A DNA stretch of 8,098 nucleotides. Origin: Ignavibacteriaceae bacterium. GTDB taxonomy: Bacteria > Bacteroidota > Ignavibacteria > Ignavibacteriales > Ignavibacteriaceae. Every line of letters begins with the position of its first letter. Position 1 is the first letter of the stretch. Positions 1 through 5,771 of this stretch are shown piece by piece. The stretch covers positions 1 through 8,098 of the forward strand of contig JACAFA010000186.1 of the NCBI GenBank assembly GCA_013388525.1, read 5' to 3'. A program made the position numbers and the translations under genes. The notes below the pieces were generated by a model. That model did no database searches. It saw nothing but the letters and a program-made list of their open reading frames with translations, and was not told the origin of the DNA.

Positions 1-758
1 TCATTTATTAATGGGTAGAAAATATCTGTGTCATAATTAGAATTTGTTTTCTGTAAGACCGCACAAATTCTTTCAAAGCCCATTCCCGTATCAACATGCT
101 TTGCAGGAAGTTCATGGAGTTTTCCACTCGTGTCACGATTATATTGAATGAAAACAAGGTTCCAGATTTCTATACATTCCGGAGTTCCCGCATTTACATA
201 CTCAGGGTTTTCATAATCATCGCCAACATTAATATGAATTTCTGAACAAGGTCCGCAGGGTCCTGTTTCTCCCATTTCCCAGAAATTATCTTTCTCTCCA
301 AATTTTAATACGTGATTTGGGTTAATATCGGTTTTGCTTTTCCATAGTTCGAAAGCTTCGTCATCATCCTTATATACAGTTGCCCAGAGTCTTTCTTTAG
401 GAAGTTTCCATACTTCTGTCAGTAGCTCCCAGGCCCACACAATTGCTTCAGTTTTGTAATAATCACCAAATGACCAGTTACCAAGCATTTCAAAAAATGT
501 ATGATGGTAAGTGTCGTGACCAACTTCCTCAAGATCATTGTGTTTACCACTAACACGAATACATTTCTGTGTATCAGCAGCGCGTTTGTAATCTCTTTTA
601 CCTGTTCCAAGAAATACATCTTTAAACTGATTCATTCCGGCGTTTGTGAATAACAGTGTCGGGTCATCAAACGGAACAACCGGCGATGAAGGAACTATTT
701 TGTGCTGTTTACTTTTAAAGAAATTCAGGAACTGATTTCTTATTTCATTAGAGGTCAT
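1..758 (-). CDS. alaS: Alanyl-tRNA synthetase, N-terminal part (cut by left window edge)
   Basis: This enzyme charges tRNA-Ala with alanine in the cytoplasm, using ATP. The frame is open from the ATG at 758 to the window edge, giving 252 codons; full-length AlaRS is usually about 870 residues, so only the class II catalytic core is present. Visible landmarks are [11 protein letters not shown] (residues 37-47), [20 protein letters not shown] (72-91, motif 2 region, preceded by CIRVSG), [12 protein letters not shown] near residues 186-197, and the motif 3 region [10 protein letters not shown] about 30 residues before the edge. I translated the whole stretch by hand and found no frame break. An AAAGGA ribosome-binding site (about 763-768) lies just upstream of the ATG, supporting this start. 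The gene is divergent from the sigma-factor module; nothing suggests a functional link. The identification is very secure; the wording of the conserved blocks resembles Bacteroidota/Chlorobi enzymes. Confidence 0.97.
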   Translation of the reverse strand, partial: MTSNEIRNQFLNFFKSKQHKIVPSSPVVPFDDPTLLFTNAGMNQFKDVFLGTGKRDYKRAADTQKCIRVSGKHNDLEEVGHDTYHHTFFEMLGNWSFGDYYKTEAIVWAWELLTEVWKLPKERLWATVYKDDDEAFELWKSKTDINPNHVLKFGEKDNFWEMGETGPCGPCSEIHINVGDDYENPEYVNAGTPECIEIWNLVFIQYNRDTSGKLHELPAKHVDTGMGFERICAVLQKTNSNYDTDIFYPLIN

Positions 759-836
759 TTTTTCCTTTATCATTTAACATATCGGTAAAAATAATAAAAT
801 AGGTTGTAAGCATGAATATTAACATAACCTCTAAAA

Positions 837-851
837 TGGCACTTTTATTGT
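837..851 (+). promoter_or_regulatory. Sigma-54 (RpoN) -24/-12 promoter motif upstream of the first sigma factor
   Basis: The site reads TGGCAC, five bases, then TTGT. This matches the known -24/-12 consensus TGGCAC-N5-TTGC except for the last base. The predicted transcription start is near 863, about 35-50 bases before the gene. The same motif precedes the paralogous sigma gene at 2859, with ATGGCACTT and ATTG identical in both, which argues against chance. A 5-base palindrome (GGCAC, 7 bases, GTGCC) overlaps it here only. An RpoN promoter would need an AAA+ activator bound upstream; a weak inverted repeat (AGGTT at 801-805, AACCT at 826-830) is the only candidate site I see. Confidence 0.65.
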
Positions 852-896
852 GCCTTATCAGAGTTTATATAAGAATTTTTATGGTGGTTAAAACTT

Positions 897-1490
897 ATGG
901 GGAACTTATCTGTGACTACAAACAATACCTTAACTGATACGGAAATAATGCTGAAGATTGCGGGCTATGATTCGACTGCTTTAGAACTTCTTTATGATCG
1001 TTACTCACCGATTCTTTTCGCGCTGATAAAAAGAATTATTCCTAACCAGGAAATTGCGGAGGGAATACTGTACGATGTGTTTATAATAATTTCAAAACAT
1101 TTAGATCAATTAGATTATAAAAGCTGTGACGTTTACACTTGGTTAATTACTTTAACAAGAAACAAAGCTGTTGATGTGCTGAGAAGAAGACTCGGAAAAG
1201 AAAAAAGACAGTATAACGATGAATATGAAAAAGAAGAAATTCTGCCAAAACTCTCGCCGGAAATAAAAGCGCTGGAATTTGCTGATATTATCAGAATGAA
1301 AAATAATATTCAATCTGCCTTCAATAGTTTACCGGATTCCCAGAGAACATTAATCGAATTAGCTTATTATGAAGGACAGGATGAAAATTTCATCGCTGAA
1401 AATTTGAGAATACCGGTTAGTAGTGTTAAGTCAAAATTAAGATTAGCAAACGCAAGTTTGATGAAACAAATTTTTTATGGGGGAAAATAA
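897..1490 (+). CDS. ECF-like sigma-70 family factor, copy 1
   Basis: This is predicted to direct RNA polymerase to a specific set of promoters. It has the two-domain ECF layout: a region 2 domain (about residues 29-97, LYDRY through TWLITLTRNKAVDVLRRR) and a region 4 helix-turn-helix (about 140-191, LPDSQRTLIELAYYEG followed by IPVSSVKSKL). The length of 197 residues is normal for the class. It aligns without gaps to the factor at 2938-3513, at roughly 104 of 191 residues by my hand count. The annotated ATG has GGTGG nine bases upstream. However, the GTG at 912, after GGGGAA, aligns exactly with the paralogue's start and gives a similar distance from the promoter, so 912 may be the true start. 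Region 2 is less canonical than in the paralogue: AEGILYDVF replaces AEEVLSEVF, and Ser66 replaces a Trp. It may be more diverged or bind polymerase differently. Two bases separate it from the next gene, so the pair is co-translated. Confidence 0.85.
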   Translation: MGNLSVTTNNTLTDTEIMLKIAGYDSTALELLYDRYSPILFALIKRIIPNQEIAEGILYDVFIIISKHLDQLDYKSCDVYTWLITLTRNKAVDVLRRRLGKEKRQYNDEYEKEEILPKLSPEIKALEFADIIRMKNNIQSAFNSLPDSQRTLIELAYYEGQDENFIAENLRIPVSSVKSKLRLANASLMKQIFYGGK

Positions 1491-1492
1491 TT

Positions 1493-2743
1493 ATGGATAG
1501 ACTTAACATACTTGAATTAATTCAACTTTATGCAGCAGGCTGTATCAGTCAGCACGAAAGAATGCTTCTTAAATCCTTAATGGAAAATGATGAGAATTTT
1601 CCGTGGGCTGAACTAGCCGAGTATCAGAATTTAATTGCAATTCTTCCATTAGTTTTAAATCCCGAAACACCTCCGCAAAGAGTCAAAGAAAAAATAATGA
1701 TGAAACTAAGTAAAGGCTCGTCAGTTGGAGAAAAAAGTGATCTGCCTGATAGTCCGGTAATTCAAAAGGAAGAAATTCAGTTTGAGGAAAGAACAGTAAA
1801 ATCCGAATCAAAAAGTAAAATTGATTGGGGTTCGCTGTCTGTTATAGATTCCTCAACCAAAAGTTCAGGCATAACAGATAAAATAGAGGTTAAGAAAATT
1901 GTAATCAAAAATGAAGAGCCTAAAATCCATTTAAACGATAATCAAACAAATACAGACTTTGAAGAAGCAACCTCAGTTAATGAGATTCCAATTAGCGCGA
2001 AATCCCAAATACATTTTTCTGCGATTCAGGGAACCAGGAAATATGCTTTAATTTTTGCAGTAGTGTTCGTTGTGGCAGTAATTGTATTCTTATATTTTAA
2101 TTTGTTGAAAACTTCTGATAACAATTACCTTCAACAGGACAGTCAAAAGCCAACTAACATTTCAATAACTCAGGAAGATACTCCCGCATCTGATTCAATA
2201 GAGGAATTAATAGTTCCTGACAATATTCAGTTAGCTGAAGAAGAACAAACTAAAACAAAAGAGAAAATAATAAAACAGATTCTTCCCACACCACCTCCTG
2301 AATTACCGGCACCAATCGAAACTCCGGTAACAGAATTAACCGAAACCAAAGTTATCGAAAATGAAGATGAACAGAATAAACAAGTAAGTTTGAATAATGA
2401 GACTGAGCTTCCTCCAAAAGAAATTGTCAAAGCAACAGAAGAACCTGTTTACTTTGTAGCTGTTGAAGAAATGCCTGCCCCGCTTGGCGGTTTGAAAAGT
2501 ATTCAGGATAAAATAATCTATCCTGAAATAGCAAAAAGAGCAGGAATAGAGGGCAAAGTTTTTGTTAGGGCTTATGTTGATGAAAGAGGAACAGTTACAA
2601 GTGCCGAGATTGTAAAAGGTATCGGAGCTGGCTGTGACGAAGCTGCGCTGGATGCTGTTCTTAATACAAAATTCAGCCCTGGTAAACAAAGAGGAAAACC
2701 AATTAAAGTTCAGGTTACGATTCCAATCCTTTTCAAACGATAA
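1493..2743 (+). CDS. Membrane protein: anti-sigma-like N-terminal domain fused to a TonB C-terminal domain
   Basis: The 416-residue protein has three parts. Residues 1-72 form a small helical domain (ELIQLYAAGCIS, then FPWAELAEYQNL). It resembles the RskA/ChrR-type anti-sigma fold but lacks the HxxxCxxC zinc motif. After a polar linker, one membrane span lies at about 184-204, preceded by TRK, which predicts a cytoplasmic N-terminus. Outside follow a Pro/Glu-rich spacer (about 205-320, with LPTPPPELPAP) and a TonB family C-terminal domain (about 321-416: LGGLKSIQDKIIYPEIAKRA, GKVFVRAYVDERG, then FSPGKQRGKPIKVQVTIPI). TonB domains contact outer-membrane receptors and pass on energy from ExbB/ExbD. 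Normal TonB has almost no cytoplasmic part, so the 183-residue cytoplasmic region next to a sigma gene is unusual. I infer that it holds the upstream sigma factor and releases it in response to envelope state. The start follows a GGGGGA site two bases after the sigma stop codon. The domain calls are solid; the coupling is inference. Confidence 0.82.
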   Translation: MDRLNILELIQLYAAGCISQHERMLLKSLMENDENFPWAELAEYQNLIAILPLVLNPETPPQRVKEKIMMKLSKGSSVGEKSDLPDSPVIQKEEIQFEERTVKSESKSKIDWGSLSVIDSSTKSSGITDKIEVKKIVIKNEEPKIHLNDNQTNTDFEEATSVNEIPISAKSQIHFSAIQGTRKYALIFAVVFVVAVIVFLYFNLLKTSDNNYLQQDSQKPTNISITQEDTPASDSIEELIVPDNIQLAEEEQTKTKEKIIKQILPTPPPELPAPIETPVTELTETKVIENEDEQNKQVSLNNETELPPKEIVKATEEPVYFVAVEEMPAPLGGLKSIQDKIIYPEIAKRAGIEGKVFVRAYVDERGTVTSAEIVKGIGAGCDEAALDAVLNTKFSPGKQRGKPIKVQVTIPILFKR

Positions 2744-2771
2744 GTATTCGGAACAACTCTGAAATTTTACT

Positions 2772-2822
2772 GGTAGTCATTTTTACTCTCGAACGGTTAC
2801 TATTTAAAATCATTACCTTTTT
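2772..2822 (+). terminator. Imperfect inverted repeat followed by a T-run: weak terminator or activator site
   Basis: The arms at 2772-2783 (GGTAGTCATTTT) and 2806-2817 (AAAATCATTACC) pair at 10 of 12 positions around a 22-base loop. Five T residues follow (2818-2822). The position, 29 bases after the TonB-fusion stop codon, suits a weak intrinsic terminator. The stem is AT-rich and the loop long, so the hairpin would be poor. Because the repeat lies about 40-90 bases upstream of the second -24/-12 promoter, it could instead be a binding site for an RpoN activator. Confidence 0.3.
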
Positions 2823-2858
2823 CACTCCCATTTGATGCTTTTATAAAATAAAGTTAAA

Positions 2859-2874
2859 TGGCACTTAAATTGCT
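2859..2874 (+). promoter_or_regulatory. Sigma-54 (RpoN) -24/-12 promoter motif upstream of the second sigma factor
   Basis: The site reads TGGCAC, five bases (TTAAA), then TTGCT. It matches the RpoN consensus at all the most conserved positions, including GG at -24 and GC at -12 with the right spacing. The predicted transcription start is near 2885, leaving a leader of about 53 bases. It is the better of the two copies of this motif in the window and lacks the palindrome seen in the copy at 837. Its presence means the second sigma/anti-sigma pair can be transcribed on its own rather than only by readthrough from the first. Confidence 0.75.
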
Positions 2875-2923
2875 TTTTTGAACCCGTAACTTTACTTTTA
2901 ATTGCAATAAAAAAAATTATTTG

Positions 2924-2928
2924 AAGGA
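2924..2928 (+). promoter_or_regulatory. Ribosome-binding site supporting a TTG start
   Basis: AAGGA sits nine bases before the TTG at 2938. There is no in-frame ATG before residue 13 (the Met in EIMQKIAG). The TTG start also gives an N-terminus that aligns with the first sigma factor, so it is the likely initiation codon. A TTG start may keep expression of the sigma factor low. Confidence 0.6.
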
Positions 2929-2937
2929 ACAGTTGAT

Positions 2938-3513
2938 TTGTCTGAAGTCAAGTCTTTAACCGATTCGGAAATAATGCAGAAGATAGCCGGGTATGATTCT
3001 AAAGCATTAGAACAGCTTTATGATCGTTATACTCCGCTATTATATACACTGATAAAGAAAATAATTCCGGACAAAGAAACAGCAGAAGAAGTATTGTCAG
3101 AAGTATTTGTTATAATCTGGAGGCGGATAGATGAAATTGATTTCAAGAATAGCAACGTTTTTACCTGGATGATTACGCTGGCAAGGAATAAGGCTATTGA
3201 TGTGAAAAACAGAAATAAGGGAAAAATAACAGAAGCTTACACTGATGATTATGAAAAGGATAAAATACTTCCCAAACTATCTCCCGAAATTGAATCAGTT
3301 GAACTGGAAGAAGTTCTTGGTATGAAAGAAAAGATTGAAGGTGCAATAAAAAGTTTAACCGATGCTCAACGATATGTAATGGAACTATCATACTACGAAG
3401 GTTTAGATGAAAGCGGTATTGCTGAAAAACTGAAAATACCATCAAGTACCGTAAAATCTAAACTGCAGGTTGCAATTGGAAACCTGATGAAAAAAATTTC
3501 AAAAACAAATTAG
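2938..3513 (+). CDS. ECF-like sigma-70 family factor, copy 2
   Basis: This is a 191-residue alternative sigma factor and paralogue of the factor at 897-1490. Region 2 spans about residues 24-92 and contains the usual core-binding features (AEEVLSEVFVIIWRR, then FTWMITLARNKAIDV). Region 4 spans about 134-186 (LTDAQRYVMELSYYEG, then IPSSTVKSKL), a helix-turn-helix expected to read the -35 element. The linker between them carries ILPKLSPEI, identical in both copies, so this stretch is probably functional rather than a free spacer. The gene starts with TTG. It has its own -24/-12 promoter motif, and its stop codon lies five bases before the membrane partner, which points to co-expression. There is no additional C-terminal domain. 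The family call is secure; the target promoters cannot be read from this window. Confidence 0.9.
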   Translation: MSEVKSLTDSEIMQKIAGYDSKALEQLYDRYTPLLYTLIKKIIPDKETAEEVLSEVFVIIWRRIDEIDFKNSNVFTWMITLARNKAIDVKNRNKGKITEAYTDDYEKDKILPKLSPEIESVELEEVLGMKEKIEGAIKSLTDAQRYVMELSYYEGLDESGIAEKLKIPSSTVKSKLQVAIGNLMKKISKTN

Positions 3514-3518
3514 AAATC

Positions 3519-4130
3519 ATGGAAAAGAAAAAAGTAATTGAGTTAATTAAGCTTGAAGTTTTGGATTGTTTAAGTGATAGTGATGCTGAATCACTAAAGT
3601 TAGCAAAAGAGGTTGATCCGGATTTTCCCTGGAAAGAACTTGGAGATTATCAGAATCTTGTTGCTCTGCTACCGGTTGCTTTAAATATTGAATTTCCTGT
3701 GAGCGAATTGAAAGATAAAGTTGCTTTAAAGCTTTATAATATGAGGGATGAAATAAAAGCGAAAGTTGAAGCTAAGAAGAAAATTGAGGAACCTCCCGCT
3801 CAGGTTGCTGAAGAATTTGTACCTGATGAAGAAATTGTTGTTGACGAAGTAAATGTTTTACCACCAGAAGAAGAGAAGTTTCATCCTGCTGTTACCGAGA
3901 AAATTGAACATAAGCGACCGGTTGAAGAAGTTTTATCAAAACCTGATTTGCGCACGAAGGTTTCATTTGATAAAGATTTGGTCGAAAAGACCGTGAAGGA
4001 ATATCTTAAATCTCATTTTGCCGGAGAACTTGAATCGCTCACCAAAAATGTAAAGACAACCAGACTCTTAAGTATTATTCTGTTTGTCATCACTCTGATT
4101 TTGATTGCTACTTTATACTTTATTAAGTAA
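3519..4130 (+). CDS. Tail-anchored anti-sigma-like membrane protein, no periplasmic domain
   Basis: This 203-residue protein is the partner gene of the second sigma factor. Residues 1-72 match the N-terminal domain of the TonB-fusion protein (about 40% identical by hand alignment), with FPW at residues 36-38 in both and ELxxYQNL straight after. As in that protein there is no HxxxCxxC zinc motif; the only cysteine is Cys17, shared by both. A charged linker rich in Glu, Lys and Val follows (about 73-145), then a probable amphipathic helix (about 150-180). The single membrane span at about 183-202 ends with FIK and the stop codon. The span sits almost exactly where the first protein has its own, so the TonB part has either been lost here or gained there. 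I infer a cytoplasmic, membrane-tethered antagonist of the adjacent sigma factor. With nothing outside, the signal must come through the membrane or from another protein. Confidence 0.75.
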   Translation: MEKKKVIELIKLEVLDCLSDSDAESLKLAKEVDPDFPWKELGDYQNLVALLPVALNIEFPVSELKDKVALKLYNMRDEIKAKVEAKKKIEEPPAQVAEEFVPDEEIVVDEVNVLPPEEEKFHPAVTEKIEHKRPVEEVLSKPDLRTKVSFDKDLVEKTVKEYLKSHFAGELESLTKNVKTTRLLSIILFVITLILIATLYFIK

Positions 4131-4151
4131 CAAAAATCTAATTCACCTTTC

Positions 4152-4171
4152 GAAAATTACTTTTCTTTTTT
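4152..4171 (+). terminator. Weak hairpin with T-run between convergent genes
   Basis: GAAAA (4152-4156), a four-base loop and TTTTC (4161-4165) form a short AT-rich hairpin followed by six T residues. It lies 21 bases after the stop codon of the second anti-sigma-like gene, in the 69-base gap before the convergent membrane-protein gene. The stem is too weak to be convincing on its own; the position is the main support. Confidence 0.25.
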
Positions 4172-4199
4172 GACTAAATTTTATCAGATATCTTTAACG

Positions 4200-4697
4200 C
4201 TATCTTACTCTTAATAAAAATACAAGTATGGCAATGATTATAATCACAGGCCAGAGAAAACCTAATATTGGAAGTATCGATGCAAAAAACGATTTAAAAT
4301 TCCAATTGCTATAAGCTATGAATAAAGCTATACCAGAAGACAGAAATATCAGAGAGATAGTGAGCAGAATTTTTTTAGTTGATATTGTTATACAAAGAAT
4401 CAGAATACCGGTTCCTAAAAAAATCAGGATTAGTGGAACGTAAACTTCATCTTTTAAATTCAGATTAAAATTTTCAGAAATTAAAAAGTAAATTCCGAAT
4501 AAGAAAATTACTGATCCAAGAAAAACGGATAATTTGTTTTGGCGAATAGTTTCGCTATAGACAAGTGCTATTCCTATTACTAATAAGGAATAAGCTAAAA
4601 TTTGAGTAATTGCTAAAGAGATAATGTTAAAAACCGAAAGTAAAAAAGCTACTACTATAAATATGATTATAATCAGTGCAAGGTCATTCAATTTCAT
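4200..4697 (-). CDS. Six-helix integral membrane protein, function unknown
   Basis: The 165-residue product is almost entirely hydrophobic. I count six likely membrane helices at about residues 6-24, 29-47, 57-74, 85-105, 109-128 and 140-162, joined by short polar loops, and no soluble domain. The last helix, with LWPVIIIIAIL, recalls the repeated helices of LiaF/LiaI-type and related small membrane proteins. That resemblance is only to a generic pattern, so I give no family name. Its ATG overlaps the arginase stop codon by one base (TAATG), so ribosomes finishing arginase probably reinitiate here. The coupling suggests related use, perhaps at the membrane in arginine, ornithine or urea handling, but this is a guess. 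It ends 69 bases from the convergent anti-sigma-like gene. Confidence 0.7.
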   Translation of the reverse strand: MKLNDLALIIIIFIVVAFLLSVFNIISLAITQILAYSLLVIGIALVYSETIRQNKLSVFLGSVIFLFGIYFLISENFNLNLKDEVYVPLILIFLGTGILILCITISTKKILLTISLIFLSSGIALFIAYSNWNFKSFFASILPILGFLWPVIIIIAILVFLLRVR

Positions 4698-5635
4698 TAA
4701 AGTATTCTCTGTCCCATACTGGATGCAATAAGTTCGGCAGTGAATACTGCACTCTGATTTTTGTGGTCAAGAATCGGATTAACTTCAGCAATTTCGAGAG
4801 AGGACATACAACCGCATTCAGCAATTGTTTCCATCAAAAGATGAGCTTCGCGATAACTTAATCCACCGGATACCGGAGTTCCGACACCGGGCGCAACGGA
4901 AGGATCAACACTATCAACATCAAAGCTGATATGAATATGGTCAACTTTTTCACGAAATTGTTTCAGCACTTTAGCTATTATTCTGTGAATACCAAGCTTG
5001 TCGATATCATTCATTGTATATATTGGAACGTTCAGTTTTTTAATGTTAATCTTTTCAGCTTCATCAACACTTCTGATTCCGATTAATGCGCAGTTTTCAG
5101 GTTTAATCTTTGGCGAAAAACCGTGAAAGTTTACCAGTTCATCACAACCCAAACCTAATAAGGCTGAAAGCGGCATACCGTGAATGTTTCCGCTTGGACT
5201 TGTTTCATCAGTGTTCATGTCACTATGAGCATCAATCCAGATTACTCCAAGTTTTTGCTTTCGTTTATTGCAGTATGAAGCTATTCCTGAAATTGTACCA
5301 ATTGCCATAGAGTGATCACCGCCAACACATAACGGAAAGTCACCTTTTTCTAAAACTTTTTCAACTTTGTCTGCAAGCAGTTTTGATGTCTTAAGAATCT
5401 CATCAAGATATTTCAACTTAGGATTTTTAATTTTCTGCCGTTCCATTATTTCAATTTTAATATCACCGCTATCAACAACTTTGTATCCGAGTGCTTCAAG
5501 CTTTGTTTGTAATCCTGCAATTCTTAATGCTGAAGGACCCATATCAACCCCGCGGCGGTCAGCACCAAGATCCATCGGGAAGCCAACAATTGTAACATTT
5601 TCCTTCAATATACTTTTCATCATAAAAAGACGCAT
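4697..5635 (-). CDS. Arginase (arginine to ornithine and urea)
   Basis: This is a cytoplasmic, manganese-dependent ureohydrolase that splits L-arginine into L-ornithine and urea. Metal-binding motifs of the family are all present: GGDHS (His108), DAHSD (Asp135, His137, Asp139) and FDVDSVDP (Asp239, Asp241). Also visible are SGNIHGMP (149-155, with the arginase-type catalytic His152) and SLEIAEVNP (279-287, Glu281). The arginine-carboxylate loop reads NTDETSPSGN, as in arginases rather than agmatinases or formimidoylglutamases. At 312 residues the length is normal. The ATG at 5635 is immediately preceded by an in-frame TAA, so the protein cannot start earlier. The codons at 5623 and 5620 are alternatives, and starting at 5620 (MKSILKEN) gives a more typical N-terminus. 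No clear ribosome-binding site precedes any of them. It forms a probable two-gene operon with the downstream membrane protein. rocF would be the Bacillus name for this function. Confidence 0.95.
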   Translation of the reverse strand: MRLFMMKSILKENVTIVGFPMDLGADRRGVDMGPSALRIAGLQTKLEALGYKVVDSGDIKIEIMERQKIKNPKLKYLDEILKTSKLLADKVEKVLEKGDFPLCVGGDHSMAIGTISGIASYCNKRKQKLGVIWIDAHSDMNTDETSPSGNIHGMPLSALLGLGCDELVNFHGFSPKIKPENCALIGIRSVDEAEKINIKKLNVPIYTMNDIDKLGIHRIIAKVLKQFREKVDHIHISFDVDSVDPSVAPGVGTPVSGGLSYREAHLLMETIAECGCMSSLEIAEVNPILDHKNQSAVFTAELIASSMGQRIL

Positions 5636-5662
5636 TTAATTTTATTAACTATTGTCAAAATA

Positions 5663-5668
5663 ATTATA
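5663..5668 (-). promoter_or_regulatory. Possible -10 element for the arginase operon
   Basis: On the minus strand this reads TATAAT, 27 bases before the arginase ATG at 5635. No convincing -35 hexamer lies at 16-18 bases from it, and the group's alternative TAnnTTTG motif is only approximate nearby, so this rests on the -10 match alone in AT-rich DNA. The 136-base gap (5636-5771) is divergent and must also hold a promoter for the SpoIID-like gene, which I could not place. Confidence 0.25.
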
Positions 5669-5771
5669 ATGCAGGTCATTGTCCAAAAAATCACTTATTC
5701 AAATAAAACTATTCAGTATATTTTATAGCGAATAATAAAAAGATTAATGTAAAATATCCGGATGATTTTCT

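Noticed and set aside
419..619. Minus-strand 66-codon open frame at the left end
   Set aside because: It lies in a different frame within alaS; the long frame through the region carries all the AlaRS motifs.
838..854. GGCAC/GTGCC hairpin as an intrinsic terminator
   Set aside because: No T-run follows, no gene upstream on this strand needs it, and the TGGCAC-N5-TTG part recurs before the paralogous gene without the palindrome, which favours a promoter.
2227..2689. Minus-strand open frames of 67 and 117 codons inside the TonB-fusion gene
   Set aside because: They lie antisense to a well-supported gene, overlap each other, and encode low-complexity Ser/Phe/Cys-rich sequence with no recognisable domain.
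4697..5635. Agmatinase or formimidoylglutamase instead of arginase
   Set aside because: The loop NTDETSPSGN followed by IHGMP matches arginases; the other ureohydrolases differ in this segment.
5110..5639. Plus-strand open frames of 66 and 90 codons opposite arginase
   Set aside because: They are shadows of the arginase coding sequence, which has all catalytic motifs; their translations show no family features.
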